A program made the translations under genes and the position numbers. 64,000 bases of DNA from an uncultured Planctomycetia bacterium (GTDB taxonomy: Bacteria; Planctomycetota; Phycisphaerae; Phycisphaerales; SM1A02). Where the stretch lies: positions 1-64,000 of the forward strand of contig CALMPF010000003.1 in NCBI GenBank assembly GCA_937871505.1, written 5' to 3'. This document shows positions 16,513-24,338 of this stretch, in pieces. Each line of letters starts with the position of its first letter. Position 1 is the first letter of the stretch. The notes under the pieces are model-generated. The model ran no database searches. It saw only the letters and a list, made by a program, of their open reading frames with translations, and was not told the origin of the DNA.

Positions 16513-18279
16513 TCAGCGATCGACCGGGAAGTCGTCGTCGCCGGTCTCGGCCCGGTCCGGCGCATCGAGCACCGGCGGCTCGAACTCGACCGGATAGGCC
16601 GGGCGCGGGCGGTACATCTCGCGGATCCAGGTCAGCGAGTCCTCCAGCAGGCGTCGATTGCCGTCGTTGAAGACCGGCCGCCATCCCGGCACATTGGGAT
16701 GGGGGAAGCGCGCCTGGTTGCGCGGCAGGGCGTGCTGGATGATCGTCGACATCATCGGATCGTCCCAGTCGACCAGCGGCTGGCCGTCGAGGCGGAGCCG
16801 ATCGACGATCAGCAGGTTCGTGTAGCGGACGCGCTCATCCTTGTAGTTCCGGCTGTGCAGGAAGAAGCGCCCCGAGTCGACGCCGCCGTGGCAGCGGCTG
16901 GTGGCGCAGTTGGGAACCAGCCAGGTGTTGTGCACCCGCTGCCTGAAGAGGTTCAGATGCGGCGGCTCGGAGAGCACGCGGATCTCGGGATAGAGATCGC
17001 GAGCCTTGAGCTTGAACATGAGCGAGACGAGCTTCACCGGGTCCTCGCGGAAGAGCCGATTGCGCTCTTCGACGCGGGCGGGAATCAGGTCGCTGGATCC
17101 GAACTCCTCGATGAGGCGGCGCACGGTGTCCGGTGCGATCGCCAGGCGCGGCGGGTTCCGCAGGTCCATCTCGTAGACCCGGATGATGTTGACGTCCTCC
17201 GCCGTGAGCAGCTCATGAGGAAGCATGTCGCGCAGCTCGACCGGTCCGGTGCGCCGATCCGGACCGCCGCTCCCCGGCGCGCCGCTGCGGCTTCCGCGCG
17301 GCGGGGGCGGGGCGCCCATCGCCAGTTGGGCCTCGACCTGCCGAAGAAGTCGCGGCGCCTCGGGGAGGTCGCTGCGCGCGACGAGCGTGCGGAGTTCCTC
17401 GGCGGCCTCCGCGTAGCGCCGCTCGTCGACCATCCAGCGCGCCAGCTCGAGCCGGCGCGGCCAGTTGTCATCATCGATGAGGGAGCGCAGCCGGGCGACC
17501 GTCTGCTCGAACGTCGGCTCGAGATGCACCGCGTCGACGAGCTTCCTCGGGAGCGTCGTGCGGATGCCCTCGATCTCGAGCACGACCTCGTCGAAGCCGT
17601 CCTCGAGCACGATGCCGCGACGGCGCTGGCCGTCGCGCATGATGACCGTGCCGATCTGACCCGGCGCCGGCTCGACGAGCCTGATGATCTGGCTCAGGCG
17701 CGACTTGGGGTAGCTGAGAGTCTGCTCCTTCCACGAGATGACGATGGTGTCGTCGTCCTCGTGCTCGACCCAGCCGCGGACCTCCGTGCGACGATCGACG
17801 ACGATGTAGACGCGCGGCCGCGAGGGCGCGGCCGGAGCTGCTGCGGCTTCGACGGCCAGCGCCTCGTCCATCGCCTCGGCGAGGTCCTCCTGGAACTCCT
17901 CCGCCTCGTCGATGCCGACGCGCTGCGGGCCCGGCGGTGGCGCCGCCGCCTCGGGAGGCGGCGCCGTCGCAGCGTCGCCGGTGGCGGGCGGAGCGCTGGC
18001 CGGCGGCGCCGCGGCGCCCTCTTCGCGCTTCGCTCCGGCGGTTTCGGGTCGTTCGGGAGCGGTCGCGGGCGGAGCGGTCGGCCGCTGCGGCGGCGCGGCG
18101 GGCGAGCTCGATGCCGCAGCGAAGGGGAGGCCGATGAGCAGGGCGGTGACGAGCGCTGCGCCGGTCACCCCGAAGCCCAGTCCCCGCCGGGCCGACCGCG
18201 AGCGGTCGGAGCGCGGATGCGCCCCGATCCGCGACGACCCCGTCAGACCGTTCGTTCCGGCAGCCTCGCAGCGCAGCAT
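16513..18279 (-). CDS. Secreted planctomycete protein with CxxxxCH motif
   Basis: A 588-aa protein. After a positively charged N-terminus comes a membrane segment (VTGAALVTALLIGLPFAAASS) and about 90 residues of Ala/Pro linker. A folded part starts at VYIVVDRRTEVRGWVEHEDDDTIVI, like short beta-barrel repeats (a second begins IGTVIMRDGQRRRGIVLEDGF). The C-terminal part contains NCATSRCHGG, spaced like a cytochrome c motif with one extra residue, followed by conserved-looking FFLHSRNYKDERVRYTNLLIVDRL. Haem binding is possible but unproven. ATG 18279 is preferred over an upstream TTG. Confidence 0.7.
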   Translation of the reverse strand: MLRCEAAGTNGLTGSSRIGAHPRSDRSRSARRGLGFGVTGAALVTALLIGLPFAAASSSPAAPPQRPTAPPATAPERPETAGAKREEGAAAPPASAPPATGDAATAPPPEAAAPPPGPQRVGIDEAEEFQEDLAEAMDEALAVEAAAAPAAPSRPRVYIVVDRRTEVRGWVEHEDDDTIVISWKEQTLSYPKSRLSQIIRLVEPAPGQIGTVIMRDGQRRRGIVLEDGFDEVVLEIEGIRTTLPRKLVDAVHLEPTFEQTVARLRSLIDDDNWPRRLELARWMVDERRYAEAAEELRTLVARSDLPEAPRLLRQVEAQLAMGAPPPPRGSRSGAPGSGGPDRRTGPVELRDMLPHELLTAEDVNIIRVYEMDLRNPPRLAIAPDTVRRLIEEFGSSDLIPARVEERNRLFREDPVKLVSLMFKLKARDLYPEIRVLSEPPHLNLFRQRVHNTWLVPNCATSRCHGGVDSGRFFLHSRNYKDERVRYTNLLIVDRLRLDGQPLVDWDDPMMSTIIQHALPRNQARFPHPNVPGWRPVFNDGNRRLLEDSLTWIREMYRPRPAYPVEFEPPVLDAPDRAETGDDDFPVDR

Positions 18280-18440
18280 CGGCAAGGCTATGCGGGTGAT
18301 GCGGCGACTCCGCAGCGGGCGCGCCGGCAGGCGGGCTGCGCCGGCTGGCGCCGCAGGCCGGGAGATCCTGGCACTCCAGCGCTGGAACGCATCGCCAGCG
18401 CGGTTACCGGAGTGTTGCGCGGGCGCGGCGGGTTGCGGCG

Positions 18441-19943
18441 ATGATGTTCGTCATGCGACCGACCATGCCGCTCGAATTGGCGTGCGTGAGGAGACCTGCG
18501 ACGAGGTCGCGGCAAGCGCCATCGGTGTCGTCCGGCGCCCTGCGCCCGATGATCGCGGCGATCATCGCGACCGCACTCAGCGCGATCGCCTCGACCGGCT
18601 CGACCAGCGCGTTCGGGGCAGCCGCGGCTCTCGAGTCGCAGCACGGGCTCGGCATGCGATCGAGCGACGTGCCTCCGCCGCTCGCGCCGCCTCGGGAGGG
18701 CGCGACGCGCGCGGAGGCGCCCGCAGCGAGCGAACGCCTCACGGCCGAGAGCGCCCGGCGTCGCATGACCATCGACGTGATCGCCGGGCGGATCGATGGC
18801 GCGGAGCCGATCGAGCGCCGCGTCCGAGGGGTGCCGCGTCGGCTGTTTCGGAGTGCGCCGGACGGATGGAGCGCGTGGATCGAGGTCGAGGGAAAGGGCC
18901 CGCTCGCGCAGGAGGTCCTCGTGGTTGCGTCGCCGAAGGCGATGGCGGCTCTCGAACGGCCGGCTCATGCGATCGAGCGCCCCGCCGACGACTCCGCATC
19001 GCCGCCGAGCGATGCGCGGACGCCCCATCAGAAGCCCCAGCGGAAGCCAGATCAGGGACCAGACGCGATCCCCGAGCCGGAGCCGGGGTCGAGTTCCGAC
19101 TCCGCTCCGCTTCGATACGCGCTCGGCCCCGGTCGCGTGAGCGACCTGCGCTGGTCGCCGGCCGGAGGCCTCCTCGTCTGCGCCCGCGCGACCGGGGACG
19201 CTGCCCAGGTGATCGAAACGCTCGAGCCGCGGCGGCCCCGCGCAGCGCTGCGGCGCATCTCCCCCGCGGGAGGCTGGGCGGAATCGCCCGCAGTCGCAGG
19301 CGACGGGACGATCGCATACGCGCTGCTGCGCGAGCGTCGCGGGAAGGAGTCGGACCTGGACGTCATCGTGCGCTCTCCGGAGGGGAGCGAGCGCGTCGTG
19401 ATCGAGGGGGCGCCGGTCCGGTCGCTCGCTCTCGCTCCCGATGCGTCCCGACTCGTCGTCGGACTCCAGGGCGAGCTCGAGCTGATCGAGCTGACCCAGC
19501 CGACCGAGCTGAACGGACGAGCCGCGCGCGATCGGTCCGCCGGCCGTCCCGCGCTCGGCGAGCGCGATGCGCCGACCGACCCTGCCGCGCGAGCCGTTCG
19601 GCGCGTCTGGCGCCTGAGCGAGATCGACGTTGCGGCGTTCGCGCACCATCCGGCGACGCTCGCCGTCTCCTCCGACGGGCGGTGGATCGCCGCGACCATC
19701 CGGTTCAGCGGCGGCAGGGCCTCGGGCCTCGGCGGCGACCGCGCCGCGCCGCGGGTCTTCGGGGATCAGGAGATCGTCGTGATCGATGCCGACGCTCCGG
19801 ACCAGCAGGCGCCGGCGAGCCCCGCCGTGCGGGTGATCAAGGTCGGAGCAGAGGTCGAGTGGCTGGAGTGGAGTCCTCCGCAGGCGCGCGAGCCGAAGGG
19901 CAGCCCGCAGGCCCGCGGCGATCCGGTATCGTGGGCGGGATGA
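18441..19943 (+). CDS. Secreted beta-propeller-like protein
   Basis: About 500 aa. The mature part contains repeated strands of the type LRWSPAGGLLVCARATGD, SPAVAGDGTIAYALLRE, SLALAPDASRLVVGLQGELELIEL and TLAVSSDGRWIAATIRFS, typical of TolB/WD40-like propellers, with low-complexity Pro/Ala/Arg segments between blades. The start is unsure: ATG 18549 (MIAAIIATALSAIASTGS) also gives a signal-like start. It diverges from the preceding gene. The role is unknown; such proteins usually bind partners outside the cytoplasm. Confidence 0.55.
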   Translation: MMFVMRPTMPLELACVRRPATRSRQAPSVSSGALRPMIAAIIATALSAIASTGSTSAFGAAAALESQHGLGMRSSDVPPPLAPPREGATRAEAPAASERLTAESARRRMTIDVIAGRIDGAEPIERRVRGVPRRLFRSAPDGWSAWIEVEGKGPLAQEVLVVASPKAMAALERPAHAIERPADDSASPPSDARTPHQKPQRKPDQGPDAIPEPEPGSSSDSAPLRYALGPGRVSDLRWSPAGGLLVCARATGDAAQVIETLEPRRPRAALRRISPAGGWAESPAVAGDGTIAYALLRERRGKESDLDVIVRSPEGSERVVIEGAPVRSLALAPDASRLVVGLQGELELIELTQPTELNGRAARDRSAGRPALGERDAPTDPAARAVRRVWRLSEIDVAAFAHHPATLAVSSDGRWIAATIRFSGGRASGLGGDRAAPRVFGDQEIVVIDADAPDQQAPASPAVRVIKVGAEVEWLEWSPPQAREPKGSPQARGDPVSWAG

Positions 19944-20004
19944 TTCCCTCCGCGATCGCTCGACCGTCGGTCCTCTCCGACTGCGCTTCCGAAGCTGCTT
20001 CCCA

Positions 20005-20081
20005 GCCTGGCTCCGTTGCGAGGTTGACCGGACGGGCTCTTGGCACTCCAGCGCCGCCTGGCTCCGTCGCGAGGTTCACCG
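20005..20081. repeat. Two 26-bp direct repeats, 51 bp apart
   Basis: Copies at 20005-20030 and 20056-20081 match in 24 of 26 bases (start GCCTGGCTCCGT). On the minus strand each copy would read VNLATEPG. The 51-bp spacing keeps the frame, but there is no gene-like context. It lies just upstream of the sugar isomerase gene. Confidence 0.7.
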
Positions 20082-20148
20082 AGAGCGCTCGTTGGGTCTT
20101 CATCCCGAGCGCGGCGTTCGGCGCGGCTCGCCGCGAGGAGCGCCTCCG

Positions 20149-21141
20149 ATGAAGCTCGGCGTCATGGGAGCGATCTTCGCGGGCCGGTCGCTGGCAGAGG
20201 CGGTCGAGGCGTGCGGCGAGTTCGAGCTCGACGCGATCGAGCTTCCGGTCGGGGCGTACCCCGGAGCACCGTTCTTCGAGGTGCGGAAGGTCCTCGCCCG
20301 CAAGGGCGGCGCGCAGGAGATCGCGGCGGTCTGCCGGGAGTCTGCCATCGAGATCTCCGCGCTCGCCGTCCACGGCAACCCGGTCCACCCCGACGCCGCG
20401 ATCGCCCGGGCGCACCACGCCGCGTTCGTCGACGCAGTCAAGCTCGCGGGCGCTCTCGAGGTCGATACCGTCGTGACCTTCTCCGGGTGTCCCGGGGGTT
20501 CGCCTCGCGACCGGACGCCCAACTGGGTGACGTGTCCCTGGCCGGGCGACTTCCTCGAGATCCTCCGCTATCAGTGGGACGATGTGCTCGTTCCCTACTG
20601 GGGCGAGCAGCTCAAGCTGGCGCACGAGCACGGCGTCCGCATCGCCATCGAGGCTCACCCGGGCTTCTGCGTCTACAACCCGGAGACGCTGATCCGCCTG
20701 AGCGAACGGGCGCAGAAGGCCTCGGGGATCAAGGGCAGGCCGATCCTCGGCGCGAACCTCGATCCATCCCACTTCTTCTGGCAGGGAATCGACCCCGTCG
20801 TCGCCGCGCGGCATCTGGGCGAGGCCGGCCTGCTCTTCTACTGCCACGCGAAGGACACCGAGCTGGTCCGCGACGAAGCCGCCGTCAACGGCTACAACGA
20901 CGCTCGACCGTACACCGACCTGCGCCGCCGCTCGTGGAACTTCCGCACCTGCGGCTACGGCCACGACGCGAGCTTCTGGAAGCCCTTCTTCTCGATGCTG
21001 CGCCGCTACGGCTATGACGGCACCATCTCGATCGAGCACGAGGACGCCCTGATGTCCGCCGAGGAGGGCCTCGCCCGCGCGGTCGACTTCCTCCGCGAGT
21101 CGATGATCGCCGACCCCGCCGACACCCCGTGGTGGACGTAG
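20149..21141 (+). CDS. Sugar phosphate isomerase/epimerase, AP-endonuclease-2-like TIM barrel
   Basis: A 330-aa protein of the xylose-isomerase-like TIM barrel family (IolE/IolI/YcjR group). Metal-ligand positions fit: IAIEAHPGFCVYNPETL (Glu and His after strand 5), GANLDPSHFFWQGIDP (Asp and His), FYCHAKDTE (His, Asp) and ISIEHEDALM (Glu near the end). It likely isomerises or epimerises a sugar or inositol derivative with a divalent metal; the exact substrate is unknown. GAGGAG precedes ATG 20149. It stands alone, next to the restriction-modification island. Confidence 0.87.
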   Translation: MKLGVMGAIFAGRSLAEAVEACGEFELDAIELPVGAYPGAPFFEVRKVLARKGGAQEIAAVCRESAIEISALAVHGNPVHPDAAIARAHHAAFVDAVKLAGALEVDTVVTFSGCPGGSPRDRTPNWVTCPWPGDFLEILRYQWDDVLVPYWGEQLKLAHEHGVRIAIEAHPGFCVYNPETLIRLSERAQKASGIKGRPILGANLDPSHFFWQGIDPVVAARHLGEAGLLFYCHAKDTELVRDEAAVNGYNDARPYTDLRRRSWNFRTCGYGHDASFWKPFFSMLRRYGYDGTISIEHEDALMSAEEGLARAVDFLRESMIADPADTPWWT

Positions 21142-21285
21142 CGCCCGCATGCCGGAGCGGCGGCCCTTCTTCCTCGTGTGGCGCGGGGCGACGGGCGGTC
21201 GATAAACGGTGGACCGGCGAGCGAGACGACCGCTGCCGTTCCGGACCCTCGTGGTCGAGCCACCTCCCCGTATACGGCCCAGCGC

Positions 21286-22506
21286 ATGCGACCGAAGCTC
21301 ACGGACCTCTTCTCGGCCGCCGCAGTCAAGCGACTCGCGTCCGTGGAAACCAGCGACTCCCGATCGAATCAGCACGAGTTCAACGGTGTGGCGTCGTTGC
21401 GAAAGGTGTTCGGGTCCGATCGCGAGACGGTCCCGACGGTATTCCTGCTGTTCGACGACGAAGAGGTCTGGCGAGACGAAGGAACCTTGACTTGGTATGA
21501 CGCACGCGAGCGGACGCCAGACCGATCGGAGTTCCGCTGCTACTTCTCGGCGAACGACGCCATGAGGAGGGCCGGACCTGGTGACCTCGTCTTGGTTGCG
21601 CGGCGGACCGACGGGCAAGGGGCCGTGGTGATCGTGGCGCCACGGGGATCGACCGCCGAGCGTCAGCTCGCATTCATGCTCGGCGATCCACTGATCGACG
21701 CGCGATTCGCTGAGGCCGCACTCGGAAGCGGCGAGTTCAGGAACATCGAGGCAGTCGAGCGGATGTTGGTGGAGGAAATCGTCGGGGCAGTGGGCCTCGC
21801 GACTGGCTCCGGAGCCGATGAAAGTCCCGACTCGACTCTAGCGAGACGGGCTGCGTCTCGCTTCGGAGGTCGGATGCCCCCAGCTTCGGAGTTGTCGCAG
21901 GTGGCGCGCGAGTGGTTTGCGTCCGACCCATCCTCCGATCCAGATGCTGCGATTCTCAGGTGGATGGACGGTGAAGAGCAGATCTTCCGTGCGATCGAAC
22001 GTCCCGAAGTGATCGCGAGGATCCGTTCTGGATTCGCCGAAGACGTCGATGAGTTCATAGGATTTGCCACGAGCGTGCTCAATCGCCGGAAGAGCCGAGC
22101 GGGCACGGCGCTCGAAAGTCATGTGGCCGAGGTCCTTCGCGTGAGGGGAATTCCGTTCGAAGCGCAGGCACAGACCGAGCGAAGATCGAGGGTCGACTTC
22201 CTGATCCCGGGGTTGGACGCGTATCGCGAGGATGCAGTCGATCAGGAGCGAGTGCTGATGCTTGCGGTCAAGAGGACCTGCAAGGACCGGTGGCGACAGG
22301 TTCTCGCCGAGGCGTCAAGACTACGGACCAAGCATCTCCTCACTCTCGAGCCGGCGATTTCCGAACATCAGACCGCTGAAATGCAGTCGCACGGCGTTCG
22401 GCTGGTAGTTCCACGCCCGATCCACGGGACGTTTGCGGAGACGCAGCGACTATGGCTGCTCACCGTGGGAGCATTCGTCGACATGGCCCAGCGTGCGACG
22501 CGTTGA
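21286..22506 (+). CDS. EcoRII-type restriction endonuclease
   Basis: A 406-aa protein matching EcoRII over both domains. The C-terminal PD-(D/E)xK domain reads RRSRVDFLIPG...Y...LAVKRTCKDRWRQVLAEA. Asp304, Tyr313, Lys329, Lys333 and Glu342 have the same spacing as the EcoRII active-site residues I recall (D299, Y308, K324, K328, E337). The N-terminal part (about 1-190) corresponds to the regulatory DNA-binding domain. It probably cuts at CCWGG. There is no ribosome site before ATG 21286, and TATACG at 21271-21276 could be a -10 of a nearly leaderless mRNA. GC is clearly lower than in neighbours, pointing to transfer. Confidence 0.92.
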   Translation: MRPKLTDLFSAAAVKRLASVETSDSRSNQHEFNGVASLRKVFGSDRETVPTVFLLFDDEEVWRDEGTLTWYDARERTPDRSEFRCYFSANDAMRRAGPGDLVLVARRTDGQGAVVIVAPRGSTAERQLAFMLGDPLIDARFAEAALGSGEFRNIEAVERMLVEEIVGAVGLATGSGADESPDSTLARRAASRFGGRMPPASELSQVAREWFASDPSSDPDAAILRWMDGEEQIFRAIERPEVIARIRSGFAEDVDEFIGFATSVLNRRKSRAGTALESHVAEVLRVRGIPFEAQAQTERRSRVDFLIPGLDAYREDAVDQERVLMLAVKRTCKDRWRQVLAEASRLRTKHLLTLEPAISEHQTAEMQSHGVRLVVPRPIHGTFAETQRLWLLTVGAFVDMAQRATR

Positions 22507-22512
22507 GCGTAG

Positions 22513-23814
22513 TCAGGCCGCCGGGGCGCTGCGGCGAGCTCTTGGGCGCGGTCTCGGTGGGATCGCCGCGCCGTTTGAGCTCGCAAGCCTGAGCCGATCG
22601 AGCACGCGGAGGGCCTCGGCCGCAACCGCCTCGACGACGGCGGGGACGACGGCGTTGCCGAACTGGCGATACGCTTGAGTATCCGACACAGGAATGTCAG
22701 CGCGGTCCCGGACCTTTGCCTCAAAGCCCATAAGCCGCGCGCACTCCACCGGGGTGAGTCGACGAGGCGTTCGATTCGCACCTTGATCGACCAGGATCTC
22801 GGATCCATCCTTGTAATATCGTGCGCTCAGGGTTCGCGTCACGACGTCGGGGTCGCTTCCCGGGCTGACGAGACCGAATCCGAAGCCATTGCCCTTGGCC
22901 GCATGCTTGCGAGCGTACCGTTGCAGGTACGTCCAAAGGTGGTCGGTAAGCGTGTACTTGGCATCCGGTGACGGATCGAGGATGTCGAGGAGCTTCGGAC
23001 GGCGGTTCGGTGCCTCGGGAAACACGAAACCGGATGGTTCACCGCCGAGCAGTTCGCGATTGAAACACACTATGAAGATGCGTTCACGATGTTGCGGAAC
23101 ATAGTGTGCTGCGTCAAGTACCGAAGCATTGACCTCGTAGCCAAGCTCTCGTTCAAGAGTGTCGCGAATGACCGCCCACGTCCGCCCCGCATCGTGCGAT
23201 CGGAGGTTCTTGACATTCTCGAGGAGCAGAGCCGGGGGGCGGAGTGCACGGACAATGTCGCAGATGCTGAAGAAGAGATTGCCCTGTCGCTTGCAGGCGA
23301 ATCCATGCGCGTGGCCGAGCGCGTTCTTCTTTGAGACTCCTGCGAGCGAGAAGGGTTGACAGGGAAAACCCGCGGCCAGCAGGTCATGCCCCGGCAGCGA
23401 CGCAGGAGCGATCTTCGTGATGTCCCCGTGAGGCAGTTCTCCAAACCAGCGCAGGTACGTTCGCTGCGCCTGCTTGTCCCATTCGCTCGAAAACACGCAG
23501 CTTCCACCAAGTCGCTCGAGTGCAATGCGAAATCCCCCGATTCCTGCAAAGAGGTCAATGAACCGGAATCCGAAGTTCGGGCGAGGGCTCGATGCCGCAC
23601 GAGCAGCCTCCCCGAACGGAAGCGTGAGCTGCGCAGGCGGGTTCTCGGCCGCGTCGAGAAGTGCCCTCGCGGCCTGAATCCACATGGCGGTGATCGAGCA
23701 GCGTTGCTGGTCGGCCCTGCTCGCCATCGCGCTGAGGACGTCGACGGGGACGTTCTTCAGGTTGAGCTGATAGCGGGTGTTCTCGGCGGCGGAGGCCCTT
23801 TGCGGGGAAGCCAT
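22513..23814 (-). CDS. DNA cytosine-5 methyltransferase with N-terminal ribbon-helix-helix-like domain
   Basis: A 433-aa Dcm/M.EcoRII-type enzyme. It has motif I ([15 protein letters not shown], residue 85 on), catalytic PCQ at 151-153 in [40 protein letters not shown] and [13 protein letters not shown]. It should methylate the site cut by the convergent endonuclease, whose gene ends 6 bp away. Residues 11-56 do not match the HTH usual in this family. They read [18 protein letters not shown], then [17 protein letters not shown], the strand-helix-helix pattern of FitA/VapB-type RHH repressors. A tandem palindrome touches the start codon, suggesting autorepression. Confidence 0.93.
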   Translation of the reverse strand: MASPQRASAAENTRYQLNLKNVPVDVLSAMASRADQQRCSITAMWIQAARALLDAAENPPAQLTLPFGEAARAASSPRPNFGFRFIDLFAGIGGFRIALERLGGSCVFSSEWDKQAQRTYLRWFGELPHGDITKIAPASLPGHDLLAAGFPCQPFSLAGVSKKNALGHAHGFACKRQGNLFFSICDIVRALRPPALLLENVKNLRSHDAGRTWAVIRDTLERELGYEVNASVLDAAHYVPQHRERIFIVCFNRELLGGEPSGFVFPEAPNRRPKLLDILDPSPDAKYTLTDHLWTYLQRYARKHAAKGNGFGFGLVSPGSDPDVVTRTLSARYYKDGSEILVDQGANRTPRRLTPVECARLMGFEAKVRDRADIPVSDTQAYRQFGNAVVPAVVEAVAAEALRVLDRLRLASSNGAAIPPRPRPRARRSAPAA

Positions 23815-23830
23815 GGTACCAATGGTACCA
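23813..23830 (-). promoter_or_regulatory. Tandem TGGTACCA operator at the methyltransferase start
   Basis: ATGGTACCA occurs twice head to tail (23813-23821 and 23822-23830). Each copy contains the perfect palindrome TGGTACCA, with centres 9 bp apart. It overlaps the start codon (CAT at 23812-23814) and includes TACCAT as a possible -10. There is no ribosome site, so the mRNA may be leaderless. Spacing of about one helical turn suits cooperative binding of RHH dimers. Confidence 0.6.
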
Positions 23831-24338
23831 CATTTTCCCCCTGTCTGGAGCTGGCCGCGGGCGAGGGGACCCGGCCGGTCAGTCTGCGGCGGTGCGAGGA
23901 TCTCTGGCTCATGCGGCGGACGTTCGCGCGGTCGTCGGCTTGCCGGGCGGTGGTGGATCCTCGCATGCCCCTCGCGTGCTGCCGGTGGGGCCCCACCCGC
24001 GTGCAGCACGAGACTCGCAATCGCCGGAGCGGCATCGGCAGGCTGCCCCGTTTCCGGGTCGCGCGTCGTGGAACGAGCATCCTCCGCGTGCGGAGGTCCG
24101 CGGGCATGCCGGCCTCCAGAGGTCGCGCGACGCTCCGATGTGCCGCGACGCGAGGGCGCTGCGATCTTGGGCGAAGGACTGGGCGCGTCCCTCAAGAGGA
24201 GCCTGTTTCGGTGGTTCCCCTCGGTCCCCGGACGGCCCTCGCCGGCTCGCGGGGCGCTGGCGCCGCCCCGGAGGCTGACACTCCGCCCTCCGCGACGCAG
24301 ATCGCGCCGGAGCCGGCGCTCCGAAGCCCAGGCGCCGT
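23831..24338. other. Intergenic region with two hairpins
   Basis: This 508-bp region between the methyltransferase start and the end of the glutamate dehydrogenase gene returns to high GC. I find no convincing gene. Two hairpins stand out: a 42-nt interrupted palindrome at 23971-24012 centred on GGTGGGGCCCCACC, with CTCG and TGCTGC arms, and CCTCCGC/GCGGAGG with a 2-nt loop at 24081-24096. Either could terminate leftward transcription of glutamate dehydrogenase before the island. Confidence 0.5.

Noticed and set aside
23831..24338. A vsr-type repair gene or small regulator beside the methyltransferase
   Set aside because: No reading frame in this gap shows Vsr motifs or an HTH; only hairpins are visible.
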